Below the pieces are notes generated by a model. It made no database searches. It worked only from the letters and a program-made list of their open reading frames with translations, and had not been told where the DNA came from. DNA of 64,000 nt from Paulownia fortunei (Eukaryota > Streptophyta > Magnoliopsida > Lamiales > Paulowniaceae), in the NCBI GenBank assembly GCA_019321725.1, contig CM033115.1, positions 5,590,673 through 5,654,672 on the forward strand. The letters are read 5' to 3'. Shown here piece by piece: positions 22,350 through 34,000 of this stretch. The translations under genes and the position numbers were made by a program. Position 1 is the first letter of the stretch, and each line of letters begins with the position of its first letter.

Positions 22350-22818
22350 ATGAAGCTAACAAACAAATGTGCTGATCACTTTTCCAAAATTAGCTGATTA
22401 CATAGAGAAAATGCGTGATAAAATTAGGATCTGAAAATGACATGTGAATTTAGAGCACATTTGAACTTAATTTAGAGTGCATTTGGAGTGAATTTGGAAA
22501 TGATAATTTAAGCACTTTTCTACTATAAATAGGGGCTCTTGGATGGCATTCAAGATACACAAAAACTCTTAGAGGGGGAAAGAAAGTTTTATTGTTGTCT
22601 TTTTTTAGGCTAAATTTTCTAGTAGTAATGTAAGTATTTTAATAGTTATAGAAATGTATTCTCTAGTTTTTCTTCTATTCTTAATCTTTTCTACTTTCAT
22701 TAGGTCTTTCTAAATTTTATTTAACTAATAAGAAAGGGTGATCCTCTTGATGGAAGAAGAGGAACATTTATAAAGGTGCATAATATTAAAGTGTGTTGTA
22801 TTATTGTTTTAATTTTTT
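22350..22818 (+). mobile_element. Athila-like LTR middle part, plus, second variant
   Basis: A plus-oriented LTR piece matching 8540-8740 and the reverse of 24310-24790, with TATA-like CTATAAATAGGGG at about 22530. It continues to 'gtattattgttttaatttttt', where it switches to LOG-associated segment copy 3. The opposed neighbour at 21617-22345 makes an inverted junction. Confidence 0.7.
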
Positions 22819-23041
22819 AAGAATATGCTTCCCATCCAGTTTTCTTATAAACTGGCAAACAGGGTCTTTTAATGTCATATTCTCAAGACTATAAAACTTA
22901 TATTCATTTCGAAAACGATCCTATAAATCAAGAATTACACATTGTACCAATTCACATGAATGCGTCTCAAGAGTCAATATAATGTGATCTAAAGACTCCT
23001 TACTCAGTCCATTCATAATGATTTTAAGTTTATCTTCTCAA
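22819..23041 (-). repeat. LOG-associated upstream segment, partial copy 3
   Basis: Matches 9836-10060 and 23660-23856 ('atgcttcccatc', 'aagactataa', 'gtctcaagagtcaatataatg', 'aaagactccttact'). No LOG codons are attached on this copy; it is flanked on both sides by LTR sequence. Confidence 0.7.
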
Positions 23042-23290
23042 CTAATTCCAACCACTAGGGAGAAAGTTATGCTTAATTTAAGGAGATGTATCAATATAGA
23101 TAGATTCATTCTAATATACATATTTAAACGAATATTCTACTATAATCAAGGCTGAGCTTCCAACAGCAAAGTTGTAGTTCTATCTCTTAACTTTCAAAAC
23201 ATAGATAAGATTCAGATGTATAGAACTTTTGAACATTGAGCTATGCCTAAAATACAAAAATCACACAAGTTTGGAAACATGCTTATATTG
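23042..23290 (-). mobile_element. Athila-like LTR fragment, minus, second variant
   Basis: About 250 bases matching 24785-25045 ('aattccaaccactaggga', 'tctactataatcaa', 'aaacatgctta'). It is sandwiched between LOG-associated segment copy 3 and the LOG fragment. Confidence 0.7.
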
Positions 23291-23291
23291 A

Positions 23292-23416
23292 ATTTTTCTT
23301 TCTGTTAAAGTTCTACTAAGGTTATTGGTTGCCCTTATAAACTCACCATTTTTTCTTGGATTAGTTCCACAAAAGACACAAATACTGTTGAACTTGCGAG
23401 TGAAAGAGACTTCCAT
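23292..23416 (-). pseudogene. LOG-like: LOG-family N-terminal fragment
   Basis: ATG at 23414-23416 followed by about 41 codons in one frame: Met-Glu-Val-Ser-Phe-Thr-Arg-Lys-Phe, Ser-Ile-Cys-Val-Phe-Cys-Gly, Arg-Lys-Asn-Gly-Glu-Phe, ending Leu-Thr-Glu-Arg-Lys. It then runs into LTR sequence, losing Val-Tyr-Gly-Gly-Gly and all catalytic motifs. This copy keeps the six-A run whose shortened form frameshifts the 9.5 kb copy. Not functional. Confidence 0.8.
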
Positions 23417-23860
23417 CATATATTTTTTGGTTTTTTTTTTAAATGAGTTGTGCAAAAATAAAGTAAATATGGTACTATTTATTGAGATGTGAATAGGGAA
23501 TGCATTTATTGCACGTCTTTTTCTTTTGTCAAAAAAGTTAAAAATAAGGACATAATTTGAAAATTAGCTAGTCACACATGAATATACATGTAGTTGTGAC
23601 TGTAACTCACATCTTTCTCTAGTTTTACATCCAGTAGTAGCTTAAATGCCATCTATAGGTCGAGATTATGCTTCCCATCCACTTTTCCTATAAACTGGCA
23701 AACATGGTCTTTTAATATCAGTTTTCCAAGACTATAATGTTTATATTCATCCCGAAAGTAATTCCATAAATTAAGAATAGGTTGTATTAATCCACATGAA
23801 TGCATCTCAAGAGTCAATATAATGTCATCTAAAGACTCCTTACTTAGTCCATCCATAATG
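23417..23860 (-). repeat. LOG-associated upstream segment, copy 2
   Basis: Collinear with 9595-10060. Contains an uninterrupted 67-codon frame (23653-23856; Lys-Glu-Ser-Leu-Asp-Asp-Ile-Ile-Leu-Thr-Leu-Glu-Met-His) of unknown identity. At its far end the shared word 'cataatgaa' joins it to an Athila LTR ('cataatgaaagttcc'), whereas copies 1 and 3 continue 'cataatga-ttaagttt'. The join therefore looks like a recombination at a short identity. Confidence 0.65.
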
Positions 23861-25363
23861 AAAGTTCCAATGGGAAGATGTTATCAAATAGCTTATTCAT
23901 TAAGGTAATTATGATATTGTCTTACTCTTTGCAAATTCTCTCTTAACACCAATACTTGTTTATGGGATAATGTATTTATGCATACATTTCTCTACAACAA
24001 ATCAAGGTTTTACATTAGTAGTTGGTGGGGTAGAACTATATAATAAGCTAAATGAACCTAAACATTTGCTATGTCATTGGTGATATATAAATTAAGAATC
24101 ACCCCAAAAATAGGGAAGGTTTTAACGTCAACACTTGTTTATGTGATTAAGTATTTATGTATATATTTGTCTACAACAAATCAAGATTTCACATTAGTAG
24201 TCGGTGGAGTAGAACCGTATAATAAGCTAAATAAACCCAAGTATTTATTATGCCATTGGTGATTCATAAATTAAGAATCACCACAAAATAAGGAGGGTTT
24301 TAATCAAAAATTAAAATAATAATACAATACACCTGAACATTATGGACTTTTATAACCGTTCTTCTTCCTCCATCAAGAGGGTGACCCTTTCTCCTTAACT
24401 AAATGAAATTTAGAAAGATATAATAAAAGTAGAAAAGACTAAAAATAGAAAAACTAGAAAATATATTTCTGTTATTACTAGAAAACTTACATCACTACTA
24501 GAAAATTTAGCCTAAAGAAAAACTACAATAAAATTTTCATTCCCTTTCTAAGGGTTTTTGTATATCTTAAATGTCATCTAAGAACCCCTATTTATAATAG
24601 AAGTGTGCTTAAATTGGCATCTTCAGATTCACTCCAAATTAACTTCAATTATGCTTTAAATTCATATGTCCTTTTCATATTTAATTTTTGCCATATATTT
24701 TTCTCTATGCGATCAGCTGATTTTGGTAAAGTGATCAATATGAAAGATGTAGATTTGTTTGTTACCTTTGTTTTTCAACTTTAATCACCTAATTCCAACC
24801 ACTAGAGAGACAATTATATTTTATTTAATGAGATGTGTCAGCATAGATAGATTCCTTCCAATACACATATTTGGATGAATTTTCTACTATAATCAAGACT
24901 GAATTGTACTGAGCTTCCACCAGTAAAATTGTAGTTCTATCTTTTGGATTTTAAATGAAGTAAGATTCAGTACCATAGGGCCTTTGAACATAGAGTTATT
25001 CCTAAAATACAAAAACTACACAAGTCTAGAAGCGTGCTTATTTTGAATTTATTGCAAGCTCAACAATCACTTGCAAAGTTCAAGTGATTTCTTACATGTA
25101 TTTTGATCTACACATGATAGATTTAGATAAAAATGGTAATTTTCTTCTAATTTTGATGCTTTTTTAATCTAATAAAATATTATCTCCCAACTTGCTCACA
25201 AAATGTGTTGTCTTCTTTGATTTTATTTTATCTCTTTTTGATCTCTTTTTGTTCATTGATTCCCTTACACAAAATATTAATAAAACTATAATATCAACAA
25301 GAATAAAGTAAGGAAAGTTTAAAGGATTTGATACAAAAATATGTCAAAATATACACTTATTAG
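23861..25363 (-). mobile_element. Athila-like LTR (copy f), minus, 3' end replaced
   Basis: Starts TAATAAGTGTATATTTTGAC at 25363 (TG mutated to TA) and runs to about 23861, where the last 280 bases of the LTR are replaced by the LOG-associated segment. Two tandem 178-bp units (about 23948-24120 and 24124-24300) and the second-variant U3. No coding sequence. Confidence 0.8.
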
Positions 25364-26270
25364 TGAGGTATTCTTTTGTTTTCTCATACATTACAAGAAG
25401 AATGAGATAAATAGTAGCAAAGTGAGGAATGAAGGTCTATGAATGCATATGATGCATTTATATAATAGATAGGTGTATTTTTATTTTTATTTTAACTTTA
25501 GATTGATAATTAATCCACTTTGGCTCAAGTAGATCTCATAGAAAATATGGCTCATGATCATTCATAAATAGTATGTATAAGATGCATGCTATGGTTGCTT
25601 AATGTTTTCCTATGATGTTCTACTTTGCTTGCCATCATTAAGATATATAATTTTAAATAAGATAAAGACCTTGCATGACAAACAAAACCATGTATTTCCC
25701 TTACTTGAAATTATTTCAAGCTTATAACCTTGAAGTTTTATATCAAACGAATGGGCAAAATTTGTCAAGGTCTAATCATCCATGCTTGCAATCAATGGTA
25801 GTGACGTGTTACACTGATCAGCTTAGTATGTTAGCCACAAGGCATGGGATGTACTGAGTGAGGTAAGTTATGATCATTACTTAGCATAAATGTCAGCCAT
25901 GAGTCATAAAACGTTTTGGGGTTTCATTTCACATGGATGTTTGATGTGTCTCACTTGACATTAAATACTATATGGACTTATAGCAATAGGGCATATGGAA
26001 AGATGAAGTAAAATAGCTTTAAGGTGGCTTAGGAATGCAATTAACAATATGTTTTCTATATTTTGCCTTTGTCAAATGGAGCATTAGGATATATGATAAA
26101 GTTAATTAGACTTCAAGTCCACTAGAAAATTAGATTTCAAGAATTTCCACTATAAGGGTGTTGGAGTTAGGATAAAATTGTGGGAGCTATCTACAATTAA
26201 AGACCTTATTCTAGATGAATGTTAAATCAAATGTATGATTATTATCTATCTTGTAGTATTTTTGTAGATT
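25364..26270. other. Unassigned AT-rich stretch
   Basis: No gene or recognised repeat. It precedes a copia gag in the same direction and may be decayed leader or LTR of that element, but no PBS or LTR terminus is visible. Confidence 0.35.
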
Positions 26271-26707
26271 AGACAAAATTGATTAAAATTCCACTTGCAT
26301 CTATATTGAACACCAATAAATTCACTGGTCCCAATTTTGTCGATTAGTTGAGAAACCTTAGGAATTTTTAGAATTTGAAAAGAGGGCTAATATCCTCCAC
26401 ATCACGATGTCGTTAGATCCTCTAGCGGATACTAATGACGAGGAACATGCTGAGCATCGCAAGCAAGCTGATGATGATGTGCAAGCTAGATGCTACATGC
26501 TAGTATCTATATATAACGAGGTGCAAAGACAGCACGAGTGTATGACACATGCTGCTAATATCCTGCTTCACCTACAGAAGTTATATGGTGAACACACTAG
26601 GCAGGCAAGATATTAAGTCTTGGAAAATCTTTTTTAGACCTGTATAACATAGGGCTCTTCGGTCCATGAACATGGACTGAAGATGATATGCCTTGTAGAA
26701 AAGCTCT
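26271..26707 (+). pseudogene. Copia gag N-terminal part, broken
   Basis: Decayed copia gag: Leu-Asn-Thr-Asn-Lys-Phe-Thr-Gly-Pro-Asn-Phe near 26305, then after frame changes Ala-Arg-Cys-Tyr-Met-Leu (in the open frame 26407-26616) and Leu-His-Leu-Gln-Lys-Leu-Tyr-Gly-Glu. It ends at Glu-Lys-Leu (26700-26706), where the LTR at 26708 interrupts it. The same gag resumes at about 28893. Confidence 0.75.
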
Positions 26708-28887
26708 TGTAGTACCCGTTAATCTAATTATAGAACCTAAACAAGCTAATACGGTTAAGTCAAGAAATGTTAACTTTTCATCAATACTAGAGTTATGATT
26801 TTAATAAAAGATTCCTTTTTGGCTATAAGAGAAAAGAACTTGAATTCAATTATTATTTCATTTCATTGTAAACACACCATTTATGTAAATCAAAATCAAG
26901 CACATGATGTTATTATCCCGTCTATAGTTTAACACATTTGTTTACAAAATCATAACAGAGCGGCTTATTTTAAAACAAAAATAGAGTTTTTAAAATAGGC
27001 TATAAAAACAGGTCGAAGTATGACATATGAACAAATCTTTATCCAACCACTCTAGAGACTCAGTCAACCTCTAAACCTGTATATTTTCACCTGCATCATA
27101 TGAATCTAATGAGTTAAAGGCTTAGTAAGGTGAAACTGATGCAATAACAAATATAGTACATGAAAATATCATAAATGATTAAATAAATTATGCAATTCAA
27201 TAACTTTCTTTCACAAATCATTATTAGGGACCTTGAAGTGTGGTACCTAACTAATAGTGATAGATCATAGTTTTCGAAACCTATTCATAATAATTGGCTA
27301 ATAAAAAAAATAATACAGGGTTTCCATACTTAGTCTTTCAACCTCAGGTATTAGCCGTATTCTAACTTATTCACTATGGCTTTTCTATACTGATTTTTCA
27401 ACCTCAAGTATTTGCCATCATTTGTTGGGTCCGCCGCTCCCTCCCGTATCCCTTACCTACCCGACCATCAATCAAGTACCATACTTTCTTTACAAAAACA
27501 TCATTATATTCTTGATAGTATCATGCTTCATGAACCATGAATGCATCAAATTACATCATTTGACAAATAATGACAATCACATTAAAACATGAACAAAATT
27601 ATATGATTCTTGTGATACAGTAAATGAAAGTTTCAACTTACCTCAAGTCCGCTTTGTGCTAAGTGAAAATGTCAGTCTCTTTAGAATGTATGATGTGCTA
27701 AAGGCCTAACATAATCAAATCATGTACCTTTCAATATACTTTTAATAAATCACATAATCTATTCTAATTAAAATCATATACACTTTTTAATCTTTTGTAA
27801 ACAATTCCATATTAATTACTTGACCACAAAAATAATGCATACTCTATAATTTACTCCTAATTTAAGATATTAAACATTGGGGTAGCCACTAAATCACTAA
27901 TAATTTCAACATAAATATTAGGGCAGCCCCCAAAACTTGGACACAATCTAAATTAACATGACATAAACTTGGTTCTAACCTAATTTAATTCTAACCATCA
28001 ATTAAGTAAACTATTTGCTATTATTCACAATCATTCATAGGCACTTACAAACACAATATCAGTATTACAAGATTAATAGAAACATGTAAACTAATATATA
28101 TATTGAGAAAGGATATATATGGATTAGATTGGAATTAAGCTTCAAACTCAATGGTTTTCAAGTTTAACATGGTGGAAACTTGTTCTAGTTTATGTTCTAT
28201 GGATTCTTATGGATTGAATTCAATTTTTGTGAGTATGAGAGTATAGAAATTTGGAAGAAACTTTGGAGAAGGAGGGCTGGTCATTTTTGAGAAGCTTCCA
28301 TGAGAAAATATGGATAAAAATAATTTATTTGACATTTCAAAAAGAGGTAAGTAAAGGGTGATGATTGGTTAACTCATGCCAAAAACCACATTTATGGGCT
28401 AGGGAGATGATAAAAATTGATGTTTTGGTATTACAATCAAGTGCAATGCGGGTTATAATAATTTCATGCAACCTAGTCAACCTACCAATCGAATTGCACT
28501 ATTTTGCATACTTTTAGTTCTTAGCCAAATGTGACATATTTCAAGTAAATATTTAAGCAAATAATCACTTTAGAATATAACTAGTATGGATCAATACAAA
28601 TAATTCATTTCACGGCCATTCAACACATCAATCTTCTTTAATCGAGATACCGAGTTTTTCACTGCATAAAGGTACTTAAGGAATATGTTAAATTAAGAAA
28701 TAAAAGTTTGATCTCATATTTCATGTAGTAATGCATGTTAAAGCATAACTAGAGCACATAGTAACAATTACTCATGTTTATGAAATCATGTTATTTGTAT
28801 GGCTTAATTTGATAATACGTACTGGTTAGATGCATATTCATTCAAGATGCTTATTATTGACTATGTAGGAGATAATTGAACAATACA
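26708..28887 (-). mobile_element. Solo LTR (TGTAATGCCC family, copy B)
   Basis: A 2180-bp LTR with termini TGTAGTACCC (26708) and, on the minus strand, TGTATTGTTC (28887). It matches copy A and the non-interrupted parts of copy C. It is inserted into a copia gag, whose codons continue on both sides. Flanking 5-mers are GCTCT and AATCT (3 of 5 identical), so the target duplication is decayed or the left boundary is slightly off. No internal domain follows, so it is a solo LTR formed by LTR-LTR recombination. Confidence 0.75.
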
Positions 28888-30400
28888 AATCTATTCACTT
28901 GATAAACAACTCCATTTAGACCTCATCCTTGCAGTCTTTGCCCAACTCATTTGACTCATTTTTGGTTAACTTCAACATTCATAAAATTGAGACTAGCCTT
29001 GTTAAGCTGGTCAATATATTGAAGATAGTTTAGTCAATTGTAAACCATGAGAAAAGACAAGCTGTCATGTTGATTAGTTCTTTATCCCAATCAAAGATTT
29101 ATAAGTCTAATAAAGGGAAAATGAAGCATTCCTCGAAGAACAAAAAGCTGAAGGCAAATGGTGGTATCAAGAAAGGTTCCAAAGCGAACAACAAGTGCCA
29201 CCATTACGGTGAGCCATAGCATTGGTGGAGGAATTACAAGGAGTACCTTGCGAGCTACCATAATAGTTTTGGTATGTAGTTTGTTGAAGTTAACCTTTCA
29301 ATTAATTATACTTCTTGGATATTAGATACCTGATATAGTTCTCATCTATGCAATAATTTGCAAGTGATGACAAGAAGTAAGGTACTAAGTAGAGGAGAGA
29401 ACTCTACAATTAGGGAAAGGAGTAAGAGTTGCTCCATTAGCCACAGAGACTGTTCACTATATATTAGGTGGTGGAAATAAAATAGTTTTAATAATTGCCT
29501 TTACATTCCTGAATTAAGTAAGAACATTATCTCTATCCTTATTTTGGATAGAAAAGGTTTTGCATTTTCAATAATGAATAGAAATTATTCCATTTTTAAG
29601 GTTCTTCTTTTATTCATATTGGGATGTTGACAAATGAGTTATATACTATTCAACCCCAAAGTCCATCTTACACATACAACAAGGTAACGAAAGTAAATTA
29701 GATAATCAACCTCAGCATATATGTGCAATTAGGTCAGATCTCTAAGAATAAAGTTCAAAGATGGCACAATTACTTGACCTCTTAGAATCACAAGAAATGT
29801 CAACTTGTGAATCTTGTCTAAAGGAAAAGATGATCAAATCACCATTTATTGGAGAAATGGAGTGTTCCACTATTATATTGGATTTGATCAATATGAATAT
29901 ATGTTATCCACTAAGTGCTAGTACTCGAGGGAACTATTCTTACTTAATTACCTTTACCAATGATTACTCAAGGTTTTGGTATGTGAATCTTTAGAGATAC
30001 AAGTTTGAAGCCTTTGAAAAGTTCCAACAATTCAAGTAAGAGCTAGAGAATCAAACTACCCTAAGTATTAAGGTCCTTTAATCTGATCGAGGATGTGATT
30101 AGGCAATAAGTTCCTTGGTTATCTAAGAGAGAATGAGATTCTCTCCCAGTGGACTCTGCCTAGCACACTCAACTGAATGGGGTAGCCAAGAGCACGAATC
30201 AAAACTTGTTAGACATGGTTCAATCCATGATGAGCTTTACTAAGCTTTCTCCATTCTAATTATATGCCTTATAGATAGTGACATTCTCACTCAACAGAGT
30301 GCCATCAAAGTTGGTACCCAAAGTGCCATAAGAGATATGGTATGGAAGGTCGCACTTGCTTAAGATCGCACAACTTGCATGTAAAAGATGAAGAGGTTGA
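28888..30400 (+). pseudogene. Copia gag C-terminus, protease and integrase remnant
   Basis: Continuation of the gag interrupted at 26708: Gln-Ser-Leu-Pro-Asn-Ser-Phe-Asp-Ser-Phe-Leu-Val-Asn-Phe near 28935. A zinc knuckle with one lost Cys (Cys-His-His-Tyr-Gly-Glu-Pro, about 29195) follows, then a pre-integrase block (Ser-Thr-Cys-Glu-Ser-Cys-Leu-Lys-Glu-Lys-Met) and an integrase start in the open frame 29761-29994 (Thr-Phe-Thr-Asn-Asp-Tyr-Ser-Arg). Further on comes Leu-Asn-Arg-Val-Pro-Ser-Lys near 30297. Many stops. RT and RNase H are missing after about 30400. Confidence 0.8.
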
Positions 30401-31076
30401 GCTATTAGGGGCTTGATCAGGACAAGTGGAGCCACTATGCTTCCGGAAGGGCCGTGGCTGGTGAGGCACGATGCCCACCAAATGGGTGCACCCCTTGAAG
30501 GGATGGAGAGCCCCAAGTCAAGCTATTTTTGCTCGATTCAGGTAGGTCGAGCCATGATGGCTTGACCTGAGCTTCTGCTTGCCACAATAGCATTTGGAAA
30601 GGTAGTTCTATCGTCTTTCAAGGTGGTAGACTGATCGGGAATAGGAGGCAACCCTTCGGTGCCACCTCTCCCAACCTTTGCAGTGTCATTTTAGCCTTTA
30701 CCCCTATGATTATATATGATTTTACCATGACTACATTTTACCCAAGTCGAAAGATACTCAAACTTGGAGGAAGGTGGAGAGAAAAAATGAGATACTATAA
30801 GTAAAGAGAGATGCAAGTAAAAAATAAGAAGTAAGCCTACTCGCCTTGAGAGCCCATCTTAAAGAGATGCCTTATGGAGAGCAAATTTGCAAGGAAGTCT
30901 AAAAAGTTTCTAGGTCCCTATTCAACCAGGCAATAAGTAAATATTAAGGTAGAGATATTCTAAGTGCATAAGGAATGCAACTCTAAGCTACTCACCTTAA
31001 GAGATGATCTGCTCTAACACTCTCCACTCTCAACCAACCCTCCCTACGCGAGGTTTTCCCTAGAGTGGGGGACTTA
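30401..31076 (+). mobile_element. 3' internal end of a Tat-branch gypsy element
   Basis: Non-coding stretch ending in a purine-rich tract (GAGTGGGGGACTTA, 31062-31075) immediately before TGATAGGCC, the typical PPT-LTR transition of Tat-branch gypsy elements. The boundary with the copia remnant near 30400 is approximate. Confidence 0.5.
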
Positions 31077-31500
31077 TGATAGGCCATGAGTCCAAAATAT
31101 ACCTAATAGGCTAAGTTCAAGAGGTCTATATAGATTATGGGCCGAAACAGAAACATGACCCAATAGGCTAAGTTTATGGGGTACATAAGTCAATACCCAA
31201 AGTTAGGCTATAATGCTCCAAGTAAGCCTATGGAAGCTTAAGGGCCCAAACCTGCGAAGACCCTCTGTCGGTACTATAAATATACCAAGTCTTTATTGTT
31301 AAAAGATATGCGATTAATTACCCATTTGACTGCTCTTAAGTTCTCTAACTTATACCTATTAACTTAGGAACTGATTTGATCATTAGATGATTTTTGTCAA
31401 GAAAACTTCCGGGACCCCTAATGACTTTTTGTGATACAGAATATGACCCACTTTTCAATCAACTGTCAACTAGGAGTTTCAAGGAAATGAGTGATACCCC
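31077..31500 (+). mobile_element. Short gypsy 3' LTR
   Basis: Starts TGATAGGCC after the PPT. TATA-like ACTATAAATATACC at about 31274. The end is uncertain, perhaps ...TACCCCA at 31500. No second copy in the window allows the ends to be fixed. Confidence 0.5.
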
Positions 31501-31760
31501 ATCACTATGAAATTAGTAGAATGTGAGGAATTTATTTTCTCAATTACTATGTTTCAGAATATAAAGAAAAAGCTCTTTGACAAAAAACGTTATGCAAAGC
31601 TTTATCATTCTCTCACTATCCCAAATCAGAATTGAATGATTTTTTCTCTTTTTTTTTTCATTTTCTTCATTCAACCATGTTAGTTGGAAAATTTCAATTA
31701 AATTGATAAGAGCACCATAGAATTCTAAGTTTTCTTCTTTAGCCAAAAACAATACACACA

Positions 31761-32900
31761 TAGGGGTGGCATACGGTTCATGTTTTATGTCCCAATCCAA
31801 CCCCATTGGGTTGGGCTTTTATTTAAAAAAATTAGTTATCGAGTTACTCAATATCCAACTATAATTTTTTAGGTCGGAAATTGGGTATTGTTTTCCTACC
31901 CAAATGGGTATCGGGTAACCGACATTCATTTATATATTGTTTTAAGATGAAATATCTTGTGGATGTCTTGCTGTAATATGATGGCTAACTATTTGAGCAA
32001 TGAGCGGGTCTACCACTAAAGTTCGCCAGACATTTTAACATTATCGGCTGCTCCATTCCTTGTTATTGCTTTAGATTTTGGACATGTACTATAGTAATTT
32101 TCCTACCTTTGTTATTAGTGTATTACTAGCAGCAGAATTCTTTCTTGTAAAGTACAAAGAAGCAGTTACAAGGCATTTTACAATGTTATATAATTGATGT
32201 GGAATAAATGCTGTAATCAGTTATTAGTAATTCATAATGTACATTTGTAAACAAAATTTGATATTTAATGTATATTTATGTCAAACTTAAGTTTGGCTAT
32301 ACCAAATAATAAGTGTAATATTTTTTTAGTTTGTCATTCTTTTTTAAGTAAACATAATAATTTGTTTATCATACTAACTTAGATTCAAAACAAACTTGAT
32401 TCAAACTAAATTTTCATATATACAAAAATATCATAAAGCAAAATTATATCCCACACCATCTCATAAAAGTTGTCCTCTTTGACTTTTTATAAGAAATAAG
32501 AAAAGTCAACTCTGTAGTTTCTTCTTCCAACAATTTTTTTCTTTACTTAGGACTATTGTATTATGAGAATAATAAATAAGTTTACATCACTTTAAATAAA
32601 ACTGAAGCACATAAAAAAAAATTATATGATAAATTCCCTTTTGTAAAATATGTAATAAACATTTTGAGATAAATAAAAATAAAGTAAGATTCATTATGCG
32701 ATGGAATGAAAAATATCATCATTATGTGTGATACGTTAACATCAAACGATAAAATAAAAAAAAATACGATATCTAACAACATAGATAGTATTTAAAAAAA
32801 AAATCAAACTTGACTTGTCGGGTACTCGAAAATTTTGAATTAGTGTCGGATATTCAACCCGATAACCAAAAACCTGAGTACCTAATCCGATGCCCATCTC
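31761..32900. mobile_element. Non-autonomous hAT-type DNA transposon
   Basis: A 1140-bp stretch with imperfect terminal inverted repeats: TAGGGGTGGCATACGG at the left; GAGATGGGCATCGG read inward from the right. It is bordered by an identical 8-mer TACACACA (31753-31760 and 32901-32908). The 8-bp duplication and the TAGRGRTGG-type ends fit hAT transposons. The end could shift by two bases because of the CA repeat. No transposase frame, so it would need a transposase in trans. Confidence 0.7.
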
Positions 32901-32910
32901 TACACACACA

Positions 32911-34000
32911 AAAGAATTAGTTGCGAATTTCTTTTGCAGTAACGTGAACTTGGCATCATATTCCATTGAACTTTTCTTCGAAGATGCATTAGGCGAGTGG
33001 GAAATTGTGTTGCCCATTCTCTAGCTAGGTCTCTCAATAAATTGATGAATAGATGGAGAATTCTCGCATTTTTATCCCAAAAAAAAGGGAAAAAAAAAAG
33101 AGAGGACATACTATTGTGTCTTTATATGAGGGTGGGGCTCTTGAACTTGAAAGTATAACCGTTGAATTACTTACCCTCAACATTCCCTTGAAATGCCTTG
33201 GCTATGTCGATAATTAATATGACTACCTCGCATTCATATTAACTTTACAAAAATTATTAACTCAAATTATTAGATGAATCTATTATAATTATTTATAAAT
33301 CATTCAAATTTGCCTACCACAACAAATATGTAATATTACAAAGAATATGATGTTAAGTCATTAAAAATGATATTGTTATTGATCAAATAGATTAAGGAAT
33401 ATATAATTACATTTACCTCCTCGTTGAAATAGCTTATCAACTCCTCCTCTCTCTCTTTCATAGTTACAAAAACGTCTCCTCAAAGTTTATTAATTAAAAG
33501 AAAAATGTTCAGTTTTAGGTTTTGGACAAAAAATAACCTTCAGCAAAAAATATTAGTAATTCTATTTTCCTTGACCAATTGTGATTATATTTTATTAATT
33601 AAAATAACCTTTGTAAGATTCAAAATTTTGACGGGAAGTCAATGCAATAATTAGATATATAAAAGAAAAAAAACTTAAAATTATCCTAAAAATGTATTTG
33701 TTTGATGAAAATAATTAGTCGTAAAAATTAGCTATTTTTAATTATATTTTGGTGCTCCCAAATATATAGTAGACTAGCAACCATTCTTGAAATTGTTAGA
33801 GAAAAATAAATTTATAAGTATTTTTTCTAGTGTAGGATTGAAATACAAAAATGAGATTAAACCTAATTTTATGTAAAACAATAATTAAAAAATTCCCTCT
33901 ATTTTCCTTTCTTTTTCCCTTTTTTTTAATATTTTGTTTCTCTCAATTCTTTTTCTTTTCTGGCCATTCCTTTTTTTCTCTTCTTAAGGGTGGGTGGCGA
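32911..34000. other. Non-coding AT-rich DNA
   Basis: No convincing gene, RNA or repeat structure seen. Several short open frames on the minus strand lack codon structure or recognisable motifs. Confidence 0.4.

Noticed and set aside
30256..30516. 86-codon minus-strand frame
   Set aside because: Antisense to a copia integrase relic and gypsy 3' region; no motif.
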